A stretch of 64,000 nt of DNA. It comes from Tritrichomonas musculus (Eukaryota; Parabasalia; Tritrichomonadida; Tritrichomonadidae). A program made the position numbers and the translations under genes. The notes beneath the pieces were generated by a model, which was given only the letters and a program-made list of their open reading frames with translations, did no database searches and was not told the DNA's origin. Below are positions 29,617 through 38,072 of this stretch, piece by piece. The stretch is from NCBI GenBank assembly GCA_039105265.1, contig JAPFFF010000002.1:8246001-8310000 (forward strand). The letters are read 5' to 3'. The stretch's first letter is position 1; the number at the start of each line of letters is the position of its first letter.

Positions 29617-30102
29617 ATGAGTTCTCATTACACCTATAAGGTACCAAAATTTACTTTTCCCGAATTAAATGATCAGCAAATTGCCCAACTTAAAAAACGA
29701 TTTGATGGAATAGACAAAGATCATAATGGAAGACTTGATAGAAAAGAAATCACAGATGCTCTTAAAGCCGAAAAATTACCAATTAATTATGCTGATATGA
29801 TTTTCACTATTGCTGACAAGAATCGTAACGGAACTATTGAGTTTGATGAATTTCATGAAGCTCTTAAAATAGTTGGAAATGCAATAGTTGATGCAAAAAA
29901 TGCTGCGGTAAAACTTTTTGTTAGAATAGATACTGATCGTAATGGATTACTCGATGAAGATGAAATCTTCAACTTTTTAACCATGCTTAGTGGTGGAAAA
30001 GCTACACGTAAAGAAGCTAAAGCTGTAATAGCTCAAAATGATAAGAATAAAGATGGAAAAATTTCTTTAGATGAATTTCTTCAAGGTGCTAAATTCCAAT
30101 AA
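29617..30102 (+). CDS. EF-hand calcium-binding protein (four EF hands)
   Basis: 161 residues from an ATG. Four EF-hand loops are visible: DKDHNGRLDRKE (about 34-45), DKNRNGTIEFDE (about 68-79), DTDRNGLLDEDE (about 107-118) and DKNKDGKISLDE (about 143-154). Each keeps Asp at position 1, Gly at 6 and Glu or Asp at 12, so all four should bind calcium. The length and spacing (two pairs joined by a helix) match calmodulin-like or caltractin-like sensors, but the N-terminal extension (MSSHYTYKVPKFTFPELNDQ) and low identity to calmodulin make it a divergent member. Calcium signalling to kinases or to the cytoskeleton is the likely role. The stop is followed by ataaatt, a typical trichomonad 3' end. 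Confidence 0.92.
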   Translation: MSSHYTYKVPKFTFPELNDQQIAQLKKRFDGIDKDHNGRLDRKEITDALKAEKLPINYADMIFTIADKNRNGTIEFDEFHEALKIVGNAIVDAKNAAVKLFVRIDTDRNGLLDEDEIFNFLTMLSGGKATRKEAKAVIAQNDKNKDGKISLDEFLQGAKFQ

Positions 30103-30269
30103 ATAAATTATAATCATTATAAACATTTTTGAAAGTTATTTATTTTAAAAAAATTAAATCAGTTGCTTATTAGAAAAAATATTTTAAATCGAATTTTTAT
30201 AATAAGAAAATTAAGATAAAAATATTTTTTATTTATTTATAAAAAACATTCAAAATTTTCTTTTACCCA

Positions 30270-32351
30270 ATGATAAATATTAATCTAAATGGATCTAAAT
30301 ATTTAATCAATGAAGAAGATAAAACAGCAGGTATTGCTATGTATTTGGTATCATGTGGCGAAATTGTGATTCCTAGTTTCATCGAATATCAAAACTGCGA
30401 ATACAAAGTCACCTTTATTGCAAAAAATGCTTTTGCCAATTCGTACAAAGTCAAATCTATTGAATTTCCAGCAAATTCGCAAGTTCAATCAATCGAAGAA
30501 AACGCATTCTATGAATCATCAATAGAACGAATTGCAATTCCAGCAAGCGTCATCGAACTCAAAGAAGGATGGTGCAATGGCACAGAAAATCTAACCGAAA
30601 TTGAAATTAATGAAAATAATCCTCGTTATTCGTTATATGAAGACAATTTTATAATTGGCAAGTCATCAATTGAAAATGAAAATTACGACGAACTTGTCTT
30701 TGCACAACGAAGCGTCAAAAATGTAACCATTCCTTCATTTATTAAGCGAATTTGTCCATATGCATTTGAAAGATGCAATGATCTCGTCACTGTTGAATTT
30801 CCGCCAAATTCTGAGCTTTTTCTTATTGATAAATATGCGTTTTCTTATTCAAGAATCAATGAATTCAAAGTTCCGCCAACCGTCACACATATTGGTGAGA
30901 ATGCTTTGTCGTTTTGCTTGAAGCTTGAACGAGTTGAGATTCAATCCAACTCACAGCTTCAATCAATCGAGAAAGATATGTTCACAAGCTCTTCAATTGG
31001 AGCGTTTTCAATTCCAGCAAGCGTCATCGAACTCAAAGAAGGATGGTGCAACGGAACAGAAAAATTGACGAGAATTGAAATTGATGAAAATAATCCTCGT
31101 TATTCGTTATATGAAGACAAATTTATAATTGGCAAGTCATCAATTGAAAATGAAAATTACGACGAACTTGTCTTTGCACAACGAAGCGTCAATAATGTAA
31201 CCATTCCTTCATTCATCAAGCGAATCTGTCCGCATGCATTTGAGAGATGCGCCAATATTGACACGATTGAATTTCCAATGGATTCGGAACTTCAGGCAAT
31301 CGAAGGGTATTCGTTTGCATATTCATCAGTTAAATCACTCAAAATTCCTTCTGGTCTAAAACGAATTGGCTTTCATTCTTTTTCGGGATGCAAGAAACTT
31401 CAAACCGTTGAATTTCTAAGAAATTCTGAACTTCAAGTAATTGAAAGGTTTGCTTTCGCATGGTCTTCAATAGAAAGTATTTCAATACCATCTAATCTCA
31501 CTAGAATATGTGACCATGCGTTCTCTGGATGTGAGAAGTTTCATTCGTTAGAAATTCCGAATGATTCGAGACTTGAAACAATTGAAAACTGTGCTTTTTC
31601 ATACACAATGATTGAAAGTTTAACAATTCCATCAAATCTCATCGAACTGAAAGATGAATGGTGTCATGGATTGAATAATGTAAATAAAATATTTATAATG
31701 CCAAACAATCCTCGTTATATGTGTATTGATGATAAAATAATCGTTGGAAAATCTTCACTTGAAAAGAGCAATTATGATGAACTCGTCTTCGCAAGACGAA
31801 ACATAAAGAAAGTAGTCATTCCATCATTTATTGAAAGAATTAGTCCATATGCATTCTATTGTTGCAAACAACTTTGTCATGTTGAAATCCCAACAAATTC
31901 AAAACTTCAAAGCATTGGAGCTTTAGCATTCTCTTTTTCATCAGTCAAGAAAATCATCGTTCCTTCACGTGTCTCTAAAATAGAAAAATCAGCTTTCTCA
32001 AATTGCAGAATGATGGAATCTATATGTATTCAATCTGGAATCAAAGAAATAGGTGAAAGTGCTTTTGCTTCTTGCAAGAAGCTTCGAAGATTCGATATTC
32101 CTTCGAATTCAGAAATTCAAACTATAAATAAAGAATTATTCTCTGGTTCAGCAATTGAAAGCATCGTTATTCCTCCAAGCGTTAAAGAGATCGGTGAGAA
32201 TGCTTTTTTATTCTGTGTGAAATTGAAAATAATAGAAATTGATGAAAATTCAAATTTAACAGGCAATTTTTTCGCTGAATATAAAAGGGCAATAATTATG
32301 ATTCCATATAAAAAGAAAGATGATTTTATTACATTAAAAGCATCTGAATAA
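30270..32351 (+). CDS. BspA-like leucine-rich repeat protein
   Basis: 693 residues from an ATG. It consists of BspA/TpLRR repeats throughout, for example SIPSNLTRICDHAFSGCEK and TIPSFIKRICPYAFERC. Interspersed are three insert modules of a conserved type: NPRYSLYEDNFIIGKSS followed by NYDELVFAQRSVKNVTIPSF, at about residues 110-160, 268-318 and 478-528. BspA-type proteins in Trichomonas are mostly surface or secreted proteins linked to adhesion, but this one has no signal peptide or anchor, so location is open. It begins MININLNGSKYLINEEDKTA, a start common to family members, so the N-terminus looks native. A 240-bp segment is duplicated within the gene (see repeat entry). Confidence 0.88.
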   Translation: MININLNGSKYLINEEDKTAGIAMYLVSCGEIVIPSFIEYQNCEYKVTFIAKNAFANSYKVKSIEFPANSQVQSIEENAFYESSIERIAIPASVIELKEGWCNGTENLTEIEINENNPRYSLYEDNFIIGKSSIENENYDELVFAQRSVKNVTIPSFIKRICPYAFERCNDLVTVEFPPNSELFLIDKYAFSYSRINEFKVPPTVTHIGENALSFCLKLERVEIQSNSQLQSIEKDMFTSSSIGAFSIPASVIELKEGWCNGTEKLTRIEIDENNPRYSLYEDKFIIGKSSIENENYDELVFAQRSVNNVTIPSFIKRICPHAFERCANIDTIEFPMDSELQAIEGYSFAYSSVKSLKIPSGLKRIGFHSFSGCKKLQTVEFLRNSELQVIERFAFAWSSIESISIPSNLTRICDHAFSGCEKFHSLEIPNDSRLETIENCAFSYTMIESLTIPSNLIELKDEWCHGLNNVNKIFIMPNNPRYMCIDDKIIVGKSSLEKSNYDELVFARRNIKKVVIPSFIERISPYAFYCCKQLCHVEIPTNSKLQSIGALAFSFSSVKKIIVPSRVSKIEKSAFSNCRMMESICIQSGIKEIGESAFASCKKLRRFDIPSNSEIQTINKELFSGSAIESIVIPPSVKEIGENAFLFCVKLKIIEIDENSNLTGNFFAEYKRAIIMIPYKKKDDFITLKASE
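30537..30776 (+). repeat. Internal 240-bp duplication (second copy 31011-31250)
   Basis: The two copies, 474 bp apart (158 codons), are nearly identical at DNA level from the codons for PASVIELKEGWCNGTE to those for HAFERC/YAFERC. The third module near 31620 is much more diverged, so the first two were duplicated or converted recently. Confidence 0.85.
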
Positions 32352-32517
32352 ATAAAAATCTAAATGAAAATGATTTTATTTTGATAAGTTATTAACTTTT
32401 TTAGATTCCATTTAAAATAGCATTAATGCTAAAGCTTAGAATAATAAAAGACAAGATTTTTTCTTAAAAAAAAAATTTATTTCAAACAATAAACTATACT
32501 AAATATTAAGGCAAAAG

Positions 32518-34857
32518 TTAATCCGCGTTCTGATCAGGATCTGAAAAGTCATCTTCAAATTCATTTTCTTCTTTCTCATCATTGTTATCATTGTTATCGC
32601 TTCCTTCTTTCTCCTCAGAATTCTCATCGTTCTGACTGATTTTGGCCACAACTTCCCCAATCAAAGAGCCGAGTGGCACTTTTCCTGTACTTTCCTCCTT
32701 CTGGTCATTTTCCTCAGACTTTTCGTCGATGAAGTCCTCATCAAAATCACTTTTCTGCTTATAAACTTTTTTCTTCACTTTTTGATCGTCAACAAAATCG
32801 TCCTCAAAATCCACTTTTTCAGAAGAACCGTCATTTTTCACATCACTTTTACAATTTGACACGTTAGAAGAAGAATTCATTTCAGACTCCACTTTTTTAG
32901 AGTTCAACACCACTCCACTTTTTGAGAGCAGTTCAGCCACTGTTACATTGAAAGCCCTCGGATTTTTAGCTCTTTGGTCAATTTGATTGAAGTCGATATT
33001 GAATTTTTCTGCCAGCTCTCTCAATTCTGCATCGTCCGTATCGTTCGTTGAATGGAGAATTCTTGACATTTGTTCTTGCAAGTTTTCTTTCTGTATCATC
33101 ATTTGTAGTTTCTGTTTCTTCATTTTAGAAATTGACTCTTGTTTGTATTGTTCCATTTCTTCCAGTTTTTTCTGCCTTTCGCGATATTGAATTTCTGCCT
33201 CATTTTTCTTCTTCTCTTCTTTTCGCTTCGCGCGCAACGCGGCGAACTGTTTCTTCTCCATTTCGATTTTGTTTAGGATTGACTCTTCCTTCTTCTTTTT
33301 CAATTGAAGTTGCTTTTGTCGCTCGTTTTCTATTTCTCTCTCTTTTTCTTCTCGCTCCTGTTTTTGCTTTTTTTCATATAACATGTCATCATATTTTTTC
33401 TGTTTTTCTTTTAACTTTTGTGAGAGCTCGGAACCTCCTTTTCGCGCATTTTCTGCTTTGAGCTGCTTTTCACGCTTCTCTTCGTTGACTTTCATGGTCA
33501 TCTTTTGGTCATTCTCGATAATCTCTCTCGCTTTTTGTAATCTTTTCTTCTCGATTTGTTCTCGCCATTGTCGTTGACGCTGCATTTTTATGTTGGCTTT
33601 GTCTCGTTGTTCTTTCATTTTTTTCTCCCTTTCTTCATTTTGCTTTTGTAATATTTCTTGGATTTTTCGATCTTTTTCAGTAGCTTTCTTTCGCATTTCA
33701 ATGAGAATTCGTTTTTTGCCAGCGATTACTGCTTGTTGTGCTCGAAGACGGCGTTTGTTTTCTTCTTCTCGTTGTTCTTTAAGCTTATTTTGTTCTTCTT
33801 CAAGTTTTTCTAAACGTCTTTTTTCTCGGGCTTCGAGTTCGAGTTGCGTCTCCTCCGCTTTTTTTTGTTTTTCTAATTCAAATTTTTCTATCATTTTTTG
33901 AGTCCTCTCTTTGCGCTCTTGACGTTTTTTCTCATCTTCAATAGCTTTTAATCGCTTCGCTTTTTGTTCTTCTTCTTGTTTGGCCTTTATTTCTTGTTCA
34001 TGCTGCATTTCTTGAATCCTTTTCTTTTTTTCGATATCGCGCTGCTTTGCTTCTTCTTGTTCCGTCTTTTTGATTTTTTCAAGCTGTAATTCCCTTTCAC
34101 GCTGCTTTTTTAATTTTTTATCGTTTTCTGCTTTTAATCTCTTTTCTGCTTCAATTCGCTCTTTTTGATTTAGATCTTCAGCTTGATATTTTTTGATAAG
34201 CGCGTTTAGTATGAGCTGTTCGACTTCTTTTTTGTTTCTTGTCTCGTTTTTTTCCATTCTTTTCTGATCTAAAGAATAATATGACATATGCGGCTTCTTG
34301 TCATTATTAATATCTTCACTATCATTTTCCTTTTGCGTTTTTGATAAACGTTCTGCTTCAGCTTGAACTTGTTCTATTCGATGATCAATTTCTTTACATA
34401 ATTTATCTTGAACTACTTGGCGAAAAGCTGGATCGCGAGTATATGCATTGATATCTAATTCACTTGGATATTTTAGATCATCTGGTATGAAACCTAAATT
34501 TTGATAAGCTTCTATTATTTGTGGATCGTTCAAATCTATTGATGGAGGAACTCGATCAATTTTCGATTTTGTTGATACTTTTGATGAGGCAGACCTTGAA
34601 CTTGAGCTTTGGCTTGCTTTTTTAAAATTACGAGAATTATCTGATTTGGTACTATCAGCAGAAAAATCACTATCAAATTCATTGCTGCTTTTTGGTATCT
34701 TATTGATAAGCTCTGTTTCATTCGAATTCGATGTCGTTCTATCATCTTTTGACGTGAGAAAAACTTTTTCAAAATTTTTTTTCTGCTCTCTATTAACAGC
34801 CTCAATGAGATGCTCAGATTGATCGGAGGAAGAATCATTTTCTTCCTCTTCTGTCAT
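32518..34857 (-). CDS. Long coiled-coil protein, Glu/Lys/Gln-rich
   Basis: 779 residues from an ATG. Residues 1-110 are acidic and Ser-rich. Residues about 110-165 form a compact conserved-looking region with PPSIDLNDPQIIEAYQNLGF and AFRQVVQDKLCKEIDHR. Residues about 165-610 are an almost uninterrupted charged helix (repeated EKRRLEKLEEEQNKL-type phrases) that will form a coiled coil or single alpha helix. The tail (about 610-779) contains ILHSTNDTDDAELRELAEKF and then two similar acidic phrases, FEDDFVDDQKVKKK and FDEDFIDEKSEEN. No enzymatic domain. A cytoskeletal or flagellar structural role is plausible by composition only. The numerous open frames on the opposite strand come from the biased GAA/AAA codon use. 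Confidence 0.85.
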   Translation of the reverse strand: MTEEEENDSSSDQSEHLIEAVNREQKKNFEKVFLTSKDDRTTSNSNETELINKIPKSSNEFDSDFSADSTKSDNSRNFKKASQSSSSRSASSKVSTKSKIDRVPPSIDLNDPQIIEAYQNLGFIPDDLKYPSELDINAYTRDPAFRQVVQDKLCKEIDHRIEQVQAEAERLSKTQKENDSEDINNDKKPHMSYYSLDQKRMEKNETRNKKEVEQLILNALIKKYQAEDLNQKERIEAEKRLKAENDKKLKKQRERELQLEKIKKTEQEEAKQRDIEKKKRIQEMQHEQEIKAKQEEEQKAKRLKAIEDEKKRQERKERTQKMIEKFELEKQKKAEETQLELEAREKRRLEKLEEEQNKLKEQREEENKRRLRAQQAVIAGKKRILIEMRKKATEKDRKIQEILQKQNEEREKKMKEQRDKANIKMQRQRQWREQIEKKRLQKAREIIENDQKMTMKVNEEKREKQLKAENARKGGSELSQKLKEKQKKYDDMLYEKKQKQEREEKEREIENERQKQLQLKKKKEESILNKIEMEKKQFAALRAKRKEEKKKNEAEIQYRERQKKLEEMEQYKQESISKMKKQKLQMMIQKENLQEQMSRILHSTNDTDDAELRELAEKFNIDFNQIDQRAKNPRAFNVTVAELLSKSGVVLNSKKVESEMNSSSNVSNCKSDVKNDGSSEKVDFEDDFVDDQKVKKKVYKQKSDFDEDFIDEKSEENDQKEESTGKVPLGSLIGEVVAKISQNDENSEEKEGSDNNDNNDEKEENEFEDDFSDPDQNAD

Positions 34858-35157
34858 TTCTGATAAAGATTCTTCAAATTAAAATAACGATGCATTATTC
34901 AAAATTTCAATAGAATAAAATCGTTAAAAGACCAAATAGTAATATAAAAACTTTTACAAAATTTCAAAAACAATTTTTATTTTAATCTTTGTTTTCAATG
35001 TTGAATCAAATCAATCTTATTTTTCTCTTTATTTCTATTTAAGTATTAACCAACCATTTTGTGAAACCAAATTTTAATTCAATTTTTATCTTTTTTATAA
35101 AACAAGCTGTTGTACCACTTGTTGTTCTTTAGCATAATATTTTTCAATTAAGTCACC

Positions 35158-35553
35158 TTAGCACTGAGAAGCAGTGATGTAGGTAAAAATTTTTATATTA
35201 ACTTCATAAATTACTGATTTGTGAAAAGCCTTAAAGGCATTATTATTAGCGAACAATTGAATGTGAATTTCACGATTAATATAGCTCAACTTGGTATAGA
35301 ACTTTTCATTATTTTTAGCAGTTGGAACTAAAAGAATAAACTTTGTTGATTTATCAGAAACTATTGGAGCTTCACATATGAACTTATTTGTACTAGTCTG
35401 CTCAGGTATTTTAAATAAATCATACTTATAATGGTCATATAATAGTAATCTTGTATAATTTTTCTTGTAGGGGATGGTTAAACATAGTGTTAAATGATGC
35501 GATTTATTTAAAAAAGAGTTTTTTTTATTAAAAGCATAATTTTTTTTGGGTTT
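35158..35553 (-). pseudogene. Open frame without start codon, unknown protein remnant
   Basis: A 131-codon open stretch lies between an upstream TGA and a TAA stop, with protein-like composition: HHLTLCLTIPYKKNYTRLLL, then STNKFICEAPIVSDKSTKFI and LSYINREIHIQLFANNNAFK. It has no ATG at all. It is divergent from the kinase gene that starts at about 35.6 kb. I do not recognise the family; the alternating hydrophobic pattern suggests beta strands. It may be the surviving 3' part of a decayed gene. Confidence 0.45.
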
Positions 35554-35689
35554 TCAGCCTATAATTTGATTTTTTCATCATAAAAAAATTTGCATATTGA
35601 ATGCAAAATAATCGTTCATTTTTTCCAACAGAAAATTTTTATCTTTTACAAGGAAAAGTAGCAGATCCAAAAAACGAAGCGATGATTAC

Positions 35690-37882
35690 TTGATTGATTT
35701 AAATGACTATGATATTATTCAAAACATTAATCGAGGTGGCTTTGGAATTATTAATTTAGTTCGAAACAAAAAAAGTGGTAAAGAATATGCATGCAAAACA
35801 AACCTTATCCAAAACAAATCACAAAACAAATTATTTATATTACGAGAAGTTCGTGTTTTAATTCAAGTACAGCACATTACGATAATTCAATTTCGCGGAT
35901 TTTCATATGTTGATTTCCATGGAGACAAAAACATAACTATACTAATGGATTACATGAAAGAAGGATCCCTAGCCAATTTAATTGACAAAGAAGTTAAAAG
36001 TCTCTGCCCTTCAAATTATGATAATACGAAACGCCAAATCATCCTTGTTGGCATTGCCCGAGGCATGATGCTTTTACATAACAAACACATTATCCACCGC
36101 GATCTTAAACCCGAGAACATTCTCCTTGATTCCGATTTTCATCCTCGCATTACAGATTTTGGCCTGTCAAAATTTTTTGACCCCCGCCACTCTATGAACC
36201 AGTCCATGACAGATTCAGGCACAGCAGCTTACATGGCACCCGAAGTCATCAACAGTGACCACTTCAACACAAAGGCAGACGTTTACGCTTTCGGAATTCT
36301 CATGTATGAAGTAATTGGCGGGAAACGCGCTTACGACGACCTTCTTAAAGGGAAGAAGAGGCTGAATGAATTCCAATTGAAGACGAAAATTAAGGACGGC
36401 CTGCGTCCGAAGATCGACTTTCCAATGAAGAAAGGCCTGCAGCGAATGATTGAAAAGTGCTGGTCTGGTGATCCAAAAGAACGGCCAACATTTGAGGAAC
36501 TATTCAAAAAGTTGAGTCTGTCAAACGAGGACTACTTTCTTGAATTTGAAGGAAATTATGAAGAACCGAAAATCGTTTCAGACGATGAAGATGAAGACGA
36601 TGATGAAGATGACGAATCTGGAATGAGCATGAAGTACTGCCTCGACGACGTTGACACTGTCGAGCTACTCGACTACGTTGACGAAATCAAAGAGGAAGCA
36701 ACTGCAGGAGACAGAGGGAATGAAGAACTCAAACATGATATGAAAAAGATGAAGAAAACCATCAAAGAACAAACAGATGAGATTTCAAATCTTAAGAAAG
36801 AACTCGCTAAGACCTCTTCAGATCTTTCCTCGTTAAAGAAAGAGAAGGATGACCAAATGAAGAACATGAATGCAATCATTAAAGAGCAGGCTGAAAAGAT
36901 ATCATCACTTGAATCAAGACTTCAAAGCTTTGGCAGCAATTCACAAAGTTTTGGAAGATTTTTCTCAGTGGATATGAGCAAGGAGGGACCTGGAATCATT
37001 GCTCAGCTCAAAGATAGACAGAAGACTCCATTTGACAGACTCTTCGTTGCATCACAGTCATCAAATGACATCTACACACTCCTTGTCCCTAACGAAGAAA
37101 ATGATTTTACAACGACAAATGATGGAAACTTCTACGTCGAGTTTGAGCTTGAAAAAGCAGTCACAATCAACGGCGTCAAAGTGTTTTCTTCTGACTCGTA
37201 TTTTCCTAAATCTTTTGACATTGTTGTTGAAGGCAAGACAGTGAAGTCGGTCAAAGAAGCGAGAGAACTGAATGGCCAATACAAAGACATGACAGTCAAC
37301 TTTGAGCCAATTCGCGGCAGGAAAATTCGCTTCATTCAAAAAGGACCAAATTGGGATGAAAACACCAATTTCCTGTACATAAAAGGAATTGAACTTTTGT
37401 CTTCTGAATCAAGGTATTCAAAAGGCGTCTTTAAAACACTCGTTGACGAGAGTGAAGACAAAGACCCACACAAGTGTCCTGTCATCATTTCGGCTTCTTA
37501 TTTCGATTTCAATAATTTCTACAGAGTCGATTCGAAAATCAACACTTACACGTATAATTTTGAAAATTCTTGGTTTCAAGTTGAATTGACTCGTGGAACT
37601 GCCATTCTTAACGGCTTTAGACTCAAAAGATGCGGGAATTTCAGGCTGAAGAGCTACAAGCTGATTTGCACAGATGATTCTAGTAAACCAGAATCGTCAT
37701 GGACAAAACTGATTGAAATTAATGAGAAATCAAACGACGAGCATGGCCTACTTGACATTTATGAATTTCCTCATCCAAGTCCACCAACAAGATTTGTAAG
37801 ACTCGTTCAAACAGGAAGAGACTGGAATAATGACTTACAATTGAGATTTTTCCATTTCGATCTTTTTGGAAGCTACTTTTAA
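35690..37882 (+). CDS. TKL kinase with coiled coil and two discoidin-like (F5/8-type) domains; start codon unclear
   Basis: 730 codons in one frame. Residues about 8-290 are a complete TKL kinase: glycine loop NRGGFGIINL, ACK lysine, IIHRDLKPENILLD, ITDFGLSKF, GTAAYMAPEV. An acidic stretch (DDEDEDDDEDDES) and a coiled coil (about 340-415) follow. Residues about 420-575 and 580-730 are two related domains resembling galactose-binding/discoidin modules, with FYVEFELEKAVTINGVKVFS and SWFQVELTRGTAILNGFRLK as equivalent strands and RKIRFIQKGPNWDE and TRFVRLVQTGRDWN as equivalent ends. The frame begins with a TTG at 35690 and has no ATG before the kinase core; upstream in-frame codons run back only to a stop at 35609. 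A different frame offers an ATG at 35601 (MQNNRSFFPTENFYLL...), which overlaps and points to a frame change near 35670-35690. Confidence 0.85.
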   Translation: MIDLNDYDIIQNINRGGFGIINLVRNKKSGKEYACKTNLIQNKSQNKLFILREVRVLIQVQHITIIQFRGFSYVDFHGDKNITILMDYMKEGSLANLIDKEVKSLCPSNYDNTKRQIILVGIARGMMLLHNKHIIHRDLKPENILLDSDFHPRITDFGLSKFFDPRHSMNQSMTDSGTAAYMAPEVINSDHFNTKADVYAFGILMYEVIGGKRAYDDLLKGKKRLNEFQLKTKIKDGLRPKIDFPMKKGLQRMIEKCWSGDPKERPTFEELFKKLSLSNEDYFLEFEGNYEEPKIVSDDEDEDDDEDDESGMSMKYCLDDVDTVELLDYVDEIKEEATAGDRGNEELKHDMKKMKKTIKEQTDEISNLKKELAKTSSDLSSLKKEKDDQMKNMNAIIKEQAEKISSLESRLQSFGSNSQSFGRFFSVDMSKEGPGIIAQLKDRQKTPFDRLFVASQSSNDIYTLLVPNEENDFTTTNDGNFYVEFELEKAVTINGVKVFSSDSYFPKSFDIVVEGKTVKSVKEARELNGQYKDMTVNFEPIRGRKIRFIQKGPNWDENTNFLYIKGIELLSSESRYSKGVFKTLVDESEDKDPHKCPVIISASYFDFNNFYRVDSKINTYTYNFENSWFQVELTRGTAILNGFRLKRCGNFRLKSYKLICTDDSSKPESSWTKLIEINEKSNDEHGLLDIYEFPHPSPPTRFVRLVQTGRDWNNDLQLRFFHFDLFGSYF

Positions 37883-38072
37883 AATGAAACAAATATTTTT
37901 GAAAAAAATTCATTTAATTGAATAAAACTGATTTTAACTATTTTTTATTCTATTTTTTAATGATATGATTTTTGATTTAATCAGCATATATTATGAATAA
38001 AGAAAAGTTGTGACTCTTCTTCAAATTCAACTGTTTCAATAAATAAAGAAAAGTTTTTGAATTATTTTTTTT
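37883..38072. other. Short convergent intergenic region
   Basis: 190 bases between two stop codons; AT-rich, with the word aataaagaaaagttgtga/aataaagaaaagtttttga twice (37995, 38040). No gene. Confidence 0.35.

Noticed and set aside
33132-33901. Plus-strand open frames rich in Ser, Phe and Cys opposite the coiled-coil gene
   Set aside because: They are the complement of biased GAA/AAA codons in the minus-strand gene; no domain and no start context.
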